Assembly: GCF_000455325.1 (NCBI RefSeq)
Contig: NZ_HG322951.1
Location: forward strand, 1,043,031 to 1,107,030
Length of the DNA: 64,000 nt
DNA from: Mycolicibacterium septicum DSM 44393
Lineage (GTDB): Bacteria; Actinomycetota; Actinomycetes; Mycobacteriales; Mycobacteriaceae
Direction: 5' to 3'
Shown here piece by piece: positions 19,535-27,277 of this stretch. The notes below the pieces were generated by a model. The model saw only the letters and a program-made list of their open reading frames with translations. It searched no databases and was not told the origin of the DNA. The first letter of the stretch is position 1; each line of letters begins with the position of its first letter. Both the position numbers and the translations under genes were made by a program.

Positions 19535-20013
19535 TTTCCGGAAGTCTCGCCGATCTGGGCGGATCGCCGGGCAGCGACAGCTAACTCCTGCCATTCGTAA
19601 GTGGCTGCCGCCGGCGTCAATTAAACCGATGCTGCCGGGAATCCTGCTCTGCCCGCTCTGCGCATTTGCGGAGCAGATCATCGAGCCATTCCGGCGGTGG
19701 AGTCCGCGGTAATGCTCGCTGTCCCGGTGGGCCAAAGAAGCTGGCTCGCGGCTTGTTGAGGAGAAGGCTCGATGGCGAGTTCGGGGTGGGGTTTTCTTTG
19801 CCAGCTTGGCCGTAGCCGGGCATCCCCCCACATGGTGGGCGGGAATCCCGAAGCGATCGAATTCGCGCCATTTGCATTACCGCGACGAACTGCTCTTCGA
19901 TTTGCCAAAGTGCCAGATTTCCAAGGACATTGGTCCTATCTGAAATGCACTGGAGATGCTGTCGGGAGGCTAGGCTCATGGCCTGACCAGCAACCGAGTA
20001 AGGGGGCAGTTTT
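19535..20013. other. Intergenic region between glycosyltransferase and methyltransferase genes
   Basis: About 480 bases. Minus-strand and plus-strand frames of up to ~120 codons are open, but none shows a recognisable domain or a convincing start. The length suggests a lost gene or a separate promoter for the downstream methyltransferase gene. The only clear signal is AGGGGG at 20001-20006, the ribosome-binding site of the next gene. Confidence 0.35.
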
Positions 20014-20820
20014 TTGACCGTGACGGATCACGACACCCGATCTGCATACCTGGACCTGCTCCGCCAGGACCTCACCAGATACGGGGTCGACGAATTGGTG
20101 CCCGTCGGCTGGAACTGGTTGCACCGCCCAGTTTTCAAGATCGGCAATCTGATGCTTGTCCGCAAGCGGCCCTTCGATCGCCACAAACGCGATCTGGGTC
20201 TGGATTGGCCGGCGGAAGCGCTGACGATGATCGGTATGACGCGGCTGACGAGTTTGCAGCACTGTGTCGAGACGGTGATCGCCGAGGACATCCCCGGTGA
20301 TCTGGTCGAATGCGGGGTCTGGCGTGGTGGCGCCTCGATCCTGATGCGCGCGGTCCTCGCCGCGTACGGCGATGAGAGCCGTTCGGTGTGGCTTGCCGAC
20401 TCGTTCGAAGGTGTGCCGCCGCCGGATGCCGCCAACTACAAGGCGGACAAAGGGGACAGGCTGCACCTGGCGGCGCCCATCCTGGCGGTGTCGGAGAAAG
20501 ATGTCAGGGCCAACTTCGCACGCTATGGGTTGCTGGATGACAAGGTTCGCATCCTCCCCGGCTGGTTCAAGGACACCTTGCACGATGCGCCGATCGAACG
20601 CATCGCGGTGTTGAGGCTCGATGGCGACCTCTACGAATCCACGATCCAGGCGCTCGACGGCCTCTACTCGCGGCTCACTCCGGGTGGCTTCTGCATCATC
20701 GACGACTATCACGCGATCGAAGGGTGCCGGAAGGCGGTGACGGATTATCGTGCCAGGCACGGAATCTCCGCCGAGATAGTCGACATCGACGGCACCGGGG
20801 TGCTCTGGCGCAAGGAATGA
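20014..20820 (+). CDS. TylF/MycF-type sugar O-methyltransferase
   Basis: 268 residues from a TTG at 20014, seven bases after AGGGGG; the GTG at 20020 is too far. The SAM-binding GDLVECGVWRGGASILMR is followed by DSFEGVPPPD. The metal-binding residues of the MycF family are present as LRLDGDLYEST and IIDDYHAIEGCR. Relatives in macrolide synthesis O-methylate deoxysugars, and GPL-locus members (Rmt/MtfD group) O-methylate rhamnose. It probably methylates a rhamnose hydroxyl on GPL; the position (2, 3 or 4) cannot be told from the sequence. The next gtf gene begins 31 bases later, so the two are likely co-transcribed. Confidence 0.9.
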   Translation: MTVTDHDTRSAYLDLLRQDLTRYGVDELVPVGWNWLHRPVFKIGNLMLVRKRPFDRHKRDLGLDWPAEALTMIGMTRLTSLQHCVETVIAEDIPGDLVECGVWRGGASILMRAVLAAYGDESRSVWLADSFEGVPPPDAANYKADKGDRLHLAAPILAVSEKDVRANFARYGLLDDKVRILPGWFKDTLHDAPIERIAVLRLDGDLYESTIQALDGLYSRLTPGGFCIIDDYHAIEGCRKAVTDYRARHGISAEIVDIDGTGVLWRKE

Positions 20821-20851
20821 GCCCATCGCACCTGAAAGGCAGGGATTCGCA

Positions 20852-22120
20852 ATGAAACTTGTCCTGGCCGCCTATGGAACACGCGGAGATCTCGAACCCT
20901 CGGTCGCTGCCGGTCGCGAACTGATGCGCAGAGGGCATGACGTGCGGATGGCTGTTCCGCCCGATCTGGTCGGCTTCGCCGAGAGCGCGGGCCTGGTCGC
21001 CGTTCCGTACGGGCTGGACACCCAGGCCTGGCTGGGCGTGTATCGCGACTTCTGGACGTGCTTCTTCCACCGGTTCTGGCGGGTCGGCGAGCTCAGACGG
21101 TTGTGGCGCGAGATGTGGGATCTCAGCGATCGCTCATGGACCCAGATGAGCACGGCGCTGACGTCCCTGGCCACGGACGCCGATCTACTGTTCGCCGGGC
21201 AGAGTTATCAGGAGCCGGCGGCCAATGTGGCCGAGTATCACGACATTCCGTTCGCCACCCTGCACAACACCCCGGTGCGGGTGAACGGCAAGTTGCTCTC
21301 GAGGCTGCCGGGACCGCTGGCGCGTGCCGCGATGTGGGCGTACGACTGGTTGGGTTGGCGGCTGAACAAGAAGGTCGAGGACGCCCAGCGTCGTGAGCTG
21401 GGGCTGCCGAAGGCGACGGGGCCGGTGTCCGGGCGCATTGCCGCTCGCGGAGCGCTCGAAGTTCAGGCCTACGACGAGGTGTGTTTCCCGGGGTTGGCCG
21501 AGGAGTGGGCGCAGTGGCGTAGCGAACGCCCGTTCGTCGGTACGTTGACCATGGAGCTGGCGACCGAGGCGGACCAGGAGATCGAATCGTGGATCACGGA
21601 GGGAACACCGCCGATCTGCTTCGGTTTCGGCAGTATGCCGGTCGAATCTCCCGCTGAGACAGTCGAAATGATCGCATCGGCATGCGCCGAGCTCGGGCAG
21701 AGAGCTTTGGTGTGTTCCGGATGGAGCGATTACAGCGACGTCCCGCAGTACGACCATGTGAAGGTCGTGGGCGCCGTCAACTACGCCGCGGTCTTTCCGG
21801 CCTGCCGTGCGGCCGTTCACCACGGCGGGGCGGGAACGCTGGCGGCCAGCCTGCGCGCTGGGGTACCCACTTTGGTGCTGTGGATCGACGGCGTGCAGCC
21901 CGTGTGGGCGTCCCGCGTCAAACTGCTGAATGTAGGTGCAGTACGCAGCTTCTCCAGCACCACCCAGGAGTCATTGGTCGCGGATCTGCGTAAGGTCCTC
22001 GACCCCGCGTGCGCTGCCCGTGCGCGCGGCGTGGCCGCTCGGATGGTCCCGGCTGCCGAGAGCGTGTCGCGAACCGCCGACCTGATCGAGAGCTATGCAC
22101 GCCAGAGGTGTTCGGCCTGA
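20852..22120 (+). CDS. GPL glycosyltransferase, GT1 family (second copy)
   Basis: 422 residues. It starts with MKLVLAAYGTRGDLEPSVAAG and shares most of its length with the copies at 18278 and 23990. The donor-binding region reads AVHHGGAGTLAASLRAGVP, with Ala in place of the Ser found in the other two copies, and then DGVQPVWASRVKLLNVGAVRSF instead of the GNQ(L/I)KRLKVGTAR seen in the other two. These differences lie in the sugar-nucleotide binding domain, so donor or acceptor choice may differ (inference). It sits between two TylF-type methyltransferase genes in one direction. It acts on GPL in the cytoplasm by family analogy. Confidence 0.92.
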   Translation: MKLVLAAYGTRGDLEPSVAAGRELMRRGHDVRMAVPPDLVGFAESAGLVAVPYGLDTQAWLGVYRDFWTCFFHRFWRVGELRRLWREMWDLSDRSWTQMSTALTSLATDADLLFAGQSYQEPAANVAEYHDIPFATLHNTPVRVNGKLLSRLPGPLARAAMWAYDWLGWRLNKKVEDAQRRELGLPKATGPVSGRIAARGALEVQAYDEVCFPGLAEEWAQWRSERPFVGTLTMELATEADQEIESWITEGTPPICFGFGSMPVESPAETVEMIASACAELGQRALVCSGWSDYSDVPQYDHVKVVGAVNYAAVFPACRAAVHHGGAGTLAASLRAGVPTLVLWIDGVQPVWASRVKLLNVGAVRSFSSTTQESLVADLRKVLDPACAARARGVAARMVPAAESVSRTADLIESYARQRCSA

Positions 22121-22264
22121 GCCGAGACACCGCCGCCGATGCGAACTGTCAACCAGCCAGTTCCCTGAACACTCTGTGAGTCAACATGTTTGAAGCATCC
22201 GAGTCCAGAGGGGCCGGGACGCAACGTCACCAGCCCCGAATCCGCCGCTGCCAGGGTGGTGCCC

Positions 22265-23977
22265 ATGCCTGAACGGCTCAAAATCAGCACGCGGATGTGG
22301 CTGAAGGCGGTACGCGCCGAGTACTGGCTGGCGCGCAACCTGTTGCCCGAGGTCTATAGCAATGACGCGCTGATCTGTTTCAACAGCTACGCGTTCATGG
22401 ATGATCCGGAGTTCCAGCGGGCCTACGAACGGGGCGCGCGCGCACTCGGCGACATGGACTGGTACCAGTGGCACTGGCGGGTGCACGTAGGTTTGTGGGC
22501 CGCAGGCAACGCCAGCAATATCGAGGGTGACTTCGTCGAGTGTGGCGTCAGCTACGGCTTCCTGAGCAGCGCGGTGATGGAGCATCTCGAGTGGGATCAG
22601 CTCGGCAAGACGTTCTATCTGCTCGACACCTTCGCCGGACTCGACCCTCGGTTCGTCACCGCTGAGGAGCGGGAGGCCGGCGCCCTGGAGAAGAGCGAAG
22701 AGCTCGTCCGTAACGGAATGTACGGCAGTTCGGTGGACAGTGTCCGGGCCAACTTCTCCCAGTGGCGCAACCAACGCATCGTCGTGGGTGCGGTGCCCGA
22801 AACCCTCGAGCAGGTCGACTCGGACACGGTGGCCTTCCTGCATCTCGACATGAACTGTGCCCCACCCGAAGTGGCGGCGCTTCGGCACTTCTGGCCGAGG
22901 CTGGCCCCGGGTGCCTTCGTCCTGCTGGACGACTACGCCAACCGTGGGCGCGATGAGCAGCGGATCGCGATGGACGAGGTGGCCGATGAGCTGGGCGCCT
23001 CGATCTGTTCGCTGCCCACCGGTCAGGGATTGCTGATCAAGCCAGCGGGGCGGACGGACCGGCGCGATGGACGGAGCGGCCTCCCCGCCGAGGTGGCCGA
23101 GGGCATCGGCGATCGGCGGACAGCGAGCGCACGCGCGGCGAACAAGTGGCCGCTCAAGTTCCGGATCGCGTGGGCCGCGCTGCGCACGGCGTACTGGATC
23201 CCGCGCAAGGTCTTGCCCGACGTGTACTCCGACGATGCCTTGATCTGCTTCAACAGCCATGCCTTCATGGATGATCCGGCATTCCGGCGAGCCTACCAAC
23301 GCGGTGTGCTCGCGCTGGGCGGAAAGGACATCCACCATTGGCACTGGCGGGTGCACGTGGGACTGTGGGCGGCCGCCACCGCGAGCACCATCGAGGGCGA
23401 TTTCGTCGAGTGCGGCGTCAGTCACGGCTTCCTGAGCAGTGCGGTGATGGAGTACCTGGACTGGGATCAGCTGGGGAAGATGTTCTATCTGCTGGATACC
23501 TTCGCCGGAATGGACCCGCGCTTCGTCACCGCGGGCGAGCGCGAAGCCGGCGCGCTGATCAAGAACCAGGCGGCGCTGGACTTCGGCATCTACGGAAGTT
23601 CGGTGGACAGCGTCCGGGCCAACTTCTCCCAGTGGCGCAACCAACGCATCGTCGTCGGCGCGGTGCCCGAGACGCTCGAGCAGGTCGAGGCGAAGTCCAT
23701 CGCCTTCCTCCACATCGACATGAACTGTGCTCCACCAGAAGTCGCAACACTGCGGTACTTCTGGCCGCGGTTGTCTCCGGGTGCCCTGGTGCTGCTCGAC
23801 GATTACGCCAATCGCGGGAGGGACGATCAGCGGATCGCCATGGACGAAGTGGCGCATGAACTGGGGGTGCAGATATGCGCGCTGCCTACAGGCCAGGGCC
23901 TCCTCGTCAAGCCGCCGGAGCAGTTCAGGTCGTCATCGGTGGTTGCCGAACACGCGGAATCCAGCCGCCCCGGCTGA
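22265..23977 (+). CDS. Fused double TylF-type O-methyltransferase
   Basis: 570 residues from ATG 22265, with AGGGTGG about 6 bases upstream. A TTG at 22190 would add 25 unconvincing residues. The protein is two complete methyltransferase domains in one chain. Each has NDALICFNS or DDALICFNS, a HWHWRVHVGLWAA or similar segment, the SAM-site EGDFVECGVS.GFLSSAVME, and metal/catalytic FLH(L/I)DMNCAPPEV and LLDDYANRGRD. Domain 1 covers about residues 8-260, a basic, Ala/Gly-rich linker about 261-297, and domain 2 about 298-550. Both copies keep the acidic residues, so both may be active. Two consecutive O-methylations on a GPL sugar are a reasonable proposal. It converges on the gtf gene at 23990. 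Confidence 0.9.
   Translation: MPERLKISTRMWLKAVRAEYWLARNLLPEVYSNDALICFNSYAFMDDPEFQRAYERGARALGDMDWYQWHWRVHVGLWAAGNASNIEGDFVECGVSYGFLSSAVMEHLEWDQLGKTFYLLDTFAGLDPRFVTAEEREAGALEKSEELVRNGMYGSSVDSVRANFSQWRNQRIVVGAVPETLEQVDSDTVAFLHLDMNCAPPEVAALRHFWPRLAPGAFVLLDDYANRGRDEQRIAMDEVADELGASICSLPTGQGLLIKPAGRTDRRDGRSGLPAEVAEGIGDRRTASARAANKWPLKFRIAWAALRTAYWIPRKVLPDVYSDDALICFNSHAFMDDPAFRRAYQRGVLALGGKDIHHWHWRVHVGLWAAATASTIEGDFVECGVSHGFLSSAVMEYLDWDQLGKMFYLLDTFAGMDPRFVTAGEREAGALIKNQAALDFGIYGSSVDSVRANFSQWRNQRIVVGAVPETLEQVEAKSIAFLHIDMNCAPPEVATLRYFWPRLSPGALVLLDDYANRGRDDQRIAMDEVAHELGVQICALPTGQGLLVKPPEQFRSSSVVAEHAESSRPG
22287..23914 (+). repeat. Internal 870-bp-offset tandem duplication within the methyltransferase gene
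   Basis: Copy 1 (about 22287-23044) and copy 2 (about 23157-23914) align at a constant offset of 870 bases, with no indel at the three points checked (22371/23241, 22721/23591, 23021/23891). In the 80 bases at 22721-22800 versus 23591-23670 I count four mismatches. The N-terminal ends of the copies are much more diverged. Confidence 0.9.
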
Positions 23978-23989
23978 GTTCCGGTGCCG

Positions 23990-25243
23990 TCAGCGTGCGC
24001 TTGGGCGGACGGCCTGCTCGAACAGGTCGGCAGCCTTGCCGACACTGTCACCGGGACTGGTCATCTGCGCGGCGAGTGATCGGGCCCGGGCCGCGTAGTC
24101 CGGGCTCAGGATGCGGCGCAGGTCCGCCTCTAACGTCTCCCGGTTCGCACCCGAGATTCGTCGCGCAGTACCGACTTTCAGGCGTTTGATCTGGTTTCCC
24201 CAGTACGGCTGATCAGCCGAGCTCCAGAGGATCAGCGTGGGCACCCCTGCTCGGAGACTGGCAGCCGTGGTTCCCGAGCCGCCGTGGTGCACGACAGCCC
24301 GGCAGGCACCGAACACTTCTGCGTAGTTCACCGGCCCGACCACCTTCACGTGCTCGGGGATGGCGATGCCCCCGAAGTCGGTGCCGCCCGCACAGATCAA
24401 CGCCCGCTCACCGAGGTCGGCGCAAGCGGAACTGATCATCTCGATTGTCGACGCAGGCGACTCAACCGGGATGCTGCCCGTGGCGAAGCAGATCGGCGGG
24501 GTTCCGGCCGCGATCCAGGACGCGACCGCGTCGTCGGCGTCTGTTGCGAGCCCCATCGTCAATGCCCCGACAAAAGGCCTGCGGCCGTTCAACTTCGCCC
24601 ACTCCTCCGCCAGCCCGGGAACACTGACCGCGTCGTAGGCCTGGATCTCCAGCGCTCCGTGCTCCGCCATTCGCGTCGGTGAGGGTGCCGAGGCTGCGGG
24701 CAGGCCGAGATCTCGGCGCTGCACATCTTCTGCCTTCTTGGTGGATCGCCACATCAGCCACTCGGACACCGCACTTGCCGAACGGACCAGGGATGAGGGC
24801 AGTGCGGGAATCAACTGGCCGTTCGGACGCATCGGGAAGTGGTGCAACGCGACCAGTGGGATGCCGTAGTACTCAGCGACATTGGCTGCCGGCTGCTCGT
24901 AGTTCAGTCCCGTGGACAGCAGGTCTACCCCTCTCGCGAGTTGCGTCAGCGTGGCACTCGTCTCCTGCCAATGGCGAGCGATGGGTGCCCAGAGCTCGCG
25001 CAGGGAGCCGATCGGATTGCGTGGCAACCGAGTCCAAAAGTCACGCAGGAAGTCCTCCTGCAGAAAGTCCGCCAATTCGGGCCCGTAGGAAACGGTTTCG
25101 AGACCAGCCGTTTGTACGAACTCGACCAGATCCGGAGGCACTGCCAGCGAGACGTCGTGGCCCCTGCGCCGGAGTTCGCGCCCGACGCTGACCGAGGGCT
25201 CGACGTCACCGCGAGTTCCGTAGCATGCCAGCGCAAATCTCAT
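23990..25243 (-). CDS. GPL glycosyltransferase, GT1 family (third copy, inverted)
   Basis: 417 residues, MRFALACYGTRGDVEPSVSVG at the start and VVHHGGSGTTAASLRAGVP...ADQPYWGNQIKRLKVGTARR near the end. It is more like the first copy than the second in the donor-binding part. It is transcribed against the rest of the tailoring genes and is divergent from the fmt-like gene with 72 bases between them. The role is by analogy transfer of a deoxysugar to the GPL core or to a sugar already attached. Its 3' end is 12 bases from the end of the fused methyltransferase gene. Confidence 0.92.
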   Translation of the reverse strand: MRFALACYGTRGDVEPSVSVGRELRRRGHDVSLAVPPDLVEFVQTAGLETVSYGPELADFLQEDFLRDFWTRLPRNPIGSLRELWAPIARHWQETSATLTQLARGVDLLSTGLNYEQPAANVAEYYGIPLVALHHFPMRPNGQLIPALPSSLVRSASAVSEWLMWRSTKKAEDVQRRDLGLPAASAPSPTRMAEHGALEIQAYDAVSVPGLAEEWAKLNGRRPFVGALTMGLATDADDAVASWIAAGTPPICFATGSIPVESPASTIEMISSACADLGERALICAGGTDFGGIAIPEHVKVVGPVNYAEVFGACRAVVHHGGSGTTAASLRAGVPTLILWSSADQPYWGNQIKRLKVGTARRISGANRETLEADLRRILSPDYAARARSLAAQMTSPGDSVGKAADLFEQAVRPSAR

Positions 25244-25315
25244 GCCGCCCTAGCCTTTCACTTGATATCTCGCGTAGTTGACCTTACCGCCCTTTGAGTT
25301 TGGGATAGTTAGCTT

Positions 25316-26161
25316 ATGGACCTCAAAGATCGCGTACGCGAGTCTCGTGACCGGATGATCAAGAATCAGAACGAGAAGCTCGCGCAGTATGTGCAAAAGT
25401 TCATCTACCCGTACGCCACGCGCAAGCTGGAGGCCGAGGACGTGGTGTTCCTCAACTACGGGTACGAAGAAGATCCGGCTATGGGCGTGCCGCTCTCGGA
25501 CTCGGATGAACGCAACCGTTACTTCATCCAGCTATATCACGCCACCGCAACGCAAGTGGATATCCAGGGTAAATGGGTACTCGAGGTTGGTTGTGGCCAC
25601 GGTGGCGGTGCCTCGTACCTCGCGCGGACATTGCACCCGGCGACGTACACCGGGCTGGACCTGAACCCGTCCGCCATCGCATTTTGCCAAAAGCGGCACA
25701 AATTAAAAGATCTCGACTTTGTCGAGGGCACTGCGGAAGATCTTCCCTTTGCCGACAACACCTTCGACGCGCTCGTCAATGTCGAATCCTCGCATCTGTA
25801 CCCGCAGTTCGACAGATTCCTCACCGAGGTCAGCCGCGTACTGCGCCCGGGCGGGTACTTCCTCTACACGGATGCCCGTCTCCTTGGCGACATTCCAGCC
25901 TGGGAAGAGGCGCTCGCAGACGCGCCGTTGCGGATGGTGTCCCAGCGGACCGTCAGCGCCGACGTGGTCCGGGGGATGGAGAAGAGCATGCATCAGTGGC
26001 AGTACGTGATCGACCAGGTCGCACCACGGCCGCTTCGCGGTCTCACTCGCCGCTTCTCACCGGCACGGAAGGCATGCGAAAGCCTGCGGCCGGGGGGAAC
26101 CTCCGAGTATCGGATCTATTGCTTCCAGAACGTTGAAGCTCCATCGAATCATGGTGCGTAG
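25316..26161 (+). CDS. fmt: Fmt-like SAM-dependent O-methyltransferase
   Basis: 281 residues. It is a class I methyltransferase of the Rv2952/Fmt group: N-terminal KFIYPYATRKLEAEDVVFLNYGYEED, SAM motif I VLEVGCGHGGGASYL, motif II TYTGLDLNPSAIAFC, then VEGTAEDLPFADNTFDALVNVESSHLYP and LRPGGYFLYTDARL. In M. smegmatis Fmt O-methylates the hydroxyl of the GPL fatty acid, and Rv2952 methylates phthiotriol. The GPL context favours the Fmt role, but sugar methylation cannot be excluded. It is divergent from the third gtf gene and 80 bases upstream of a small unknown gene in the same direction. Confidence 0.85.
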   Translation: MDLKDRVRESRDRMIKNQNEKLAQYVQKFIYPYATRKLEAEDVVFLNYGYEEDPAMGVPLSDSDERNRYFIQLYHATATQVDIQGKWVLEVGCGHGGGASYLARTLHPATYTGLDLNPSAIAFCQKRHKLKDLDFVEGTAEDLPFADNTFDALVNVESSHLYPQFDRFLTEVSRVLRPGGYFLYTDARLLGDIPAWEEALADAPLRMVSQRTVSADVVRGMEKSMHQWQYVIDQVAPRPLRGLTRRFSPARKACESLRPGGTSEYRIYCFQNVEAPSNHGA

Positions 26162-26241
26162 CCTCGCAATTAGTGACCCGGCGGCACATCCGACCTGGCC
26201 GTTCACGGGTTCTGAACTTTGCTCGCAGGTATGGTGAGGGC

Positions 26242-26487
26242 ATGAGTCTGCTCGAGTCGATCGAACGTGGCCTGGATTGGCTGGCGACGCCCAAGCGCTT
26301 GCCCGGTCACCTCGAGATGGAGACGCAGCGTGGAAGGCGCCTCGAACTCGAAGTTGTCTCCCTGGCCATCCGTATGCCGGTCGGCGGGGGCGTCAAGCTG
26401 AAGGTGCCGGTGTTCGTCATGGTCATGCCGGCCGGATCGTCGGCGCTTCAGTCGGTGCAGGATCCCGCCGAACAGGGCGATCAGTAG
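26242..26487 (+). CDS. Small unknown protein, 81 aa
   Basis: ATG 26242 follows GTGAGGG at about 6 bases. The sequence has an N-terminal amphipathic helix (MSLLESIERGLDWLATPKRL), a charged middle (ETQRGRRLELEV), then two beta-like hydrophobic runs (VVSLAIRMPVGG and VKLKVPVFVMVMPAG). No signal peptide, Cys or known motif was seen. It lies between the fmt-like gene and the AT-rich region before mbtH, in the same direction. Alternating hydrophobic strands suggest a small folded domain. The function is unknown and I do not recognise a family. Confidence 0.6.
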   Translation: MSLLESIERGLDWLATPKRLPGHLEMETQRGRRLELEVVSLAIRMPVGGGVKLKVPVFVMVMPAGSSALQSVQDPAEQGDQ

Positions 26488-26543
26488 CCCTCGCCGTATT
26501 GCTATAGCTGCGTCGCCTGTCGCAGATTGCGGGCGGAGCGCGT

Positions 26544-26633
26544 AGCGGGCTTTTGCGCGCCCGCTTGCGTGCCCCGCCCCGGCATGGATGGCAATCGCAA
26601 ACCGCCCCCAGATCCCGCCCCGTGGGCTGGGGG
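26544..26633 (+). terminator. Two successive hairpins after the small unknown gene
   Basis: Hairpin 1: AGCGGGC (26544-26550) pairs with GCCCGCT (26559-26565) across an 8-base loop that starts TTTT. Hairpin 2: CCCCCAG (26605-26611) pairs with CTGGGGG (26627-26633), and the loop can pair further. They end at the border of the AT-rich stretch, so they plausibly separate the tailoring genes from the mbtH-mps operon. No U-tract follows, so strength is uncertain. Confidence 0.4.
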
Positions 26634-27032
26634 ATCTTCACGGCCACCGAGTTTCAGTTAACCACTGTCGGTGCCGCGTCCATTATCGATTCAATGCGTG
26701 GCGACTCTTTATCGATTTGCGTCGCGAACCGCAATTATTTGCTGTGGTTGCTATTACGGGGAGAATTCGAGTTTTGAGGTTGGTTGCTGGCCGACAGGAC
26801 CACACAAAATTCACAATCTGACTGAATACGCAATAGCGTGACGCTTTCGTCAAAAGATGATGACCTCACAAAAGCACATGATGTTGAAAGTGCAGTTAAG
26901 TGATTAGTAATGCTAGATAGAGTTCGCTGGAGCGGGTCGGCGGGTTGACTTGAACGAAACCGGGAACTGGGCGATGCGGGCTCCCGTATGTTTGCGATAT
27001 CTTTGCGAAGTCACCGACCAGCCTGGAGAAAC
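26634..27032 (+). promoter_or_regulatory. AT-rich leader/promoter region of mbtH-mps1-mps2-gap
   Basis: About 400 bases of visibly AT-richer sequence (for example 26690-26930) in otherwise very GC-rich DNA, with no supported gene. It lies directly before mbtH and must hold the promoter of the peptide-synthetase operon. Such AT islands are typical targets of the xenogeneic silencer Lsr2 in mycobacteria, which is known to affect GPL expression; binding here is inferred. Confidence 0.5.
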
Positions 27033-27263
27033 GTGAGCAATAACCCGTTCGACGACGACAGCGGCAGCTTCTGTGTCTTGATCAATGACGAGGAGCAGCA
27101 CAGCTTGTGGCCGAGCTTTGCCGAGGTACCCGCAGGGTGGCGGATGGTCTATGGCGAAGCGAACCGTTCTGACTGCTTGGAGTTCATTGAGCAGAATTGG
27201 ACGGATATCCGACCTAAGAGCCTGCGTGAGCGGTTGGCGCGCGACGGGTCTATTCAGCGCTAA
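27033..27263 (+). CDS. mbtH: MbtH-like protein, NRPS adenylation chaperone
   Basis: 76 residues from the GTG at 27033, with GGAG about 6 bases upstream. The signature [24 protein letters not shown] is followed by F..VPAGW, with W in WRMVYG, and a final SLRE. MbtH-like proteins bind adenylation domains and are needed for their folding or activity. It stands 14 bases before the TTG and 26 bases before the ATG of mps1, so co-expression is certain in practice. An in-frame upstream ATG at 26988 would add 15 residues not found in the family, and is rejected. Confidence 0.95.
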   Translation: MSNNPFDDDSGSFCVLINDEEQHSLWPSFAEVPAGWRMVYGEANRSDCLEFIEQNWTDIRPKSLRERLARDGSIQR

Positions 27264-27277
27264 ATCGTCAGTGGAAG

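Noticed and set aside
22190..22264. TTG start 25 codons upstream of the fused methyltransferase
   Set aside because: No ribosome-binding site precedes it, and the added residues are low-complexity; ATG 22265 has AGGGTGG in place.
26988..27032. Upstream in-frame ATG extension of MbtH
   Set aside because: It adds 15 residues absent from the family; the GTG at 27033 has the ribosome-binding site and the standard SNNPFDD start.
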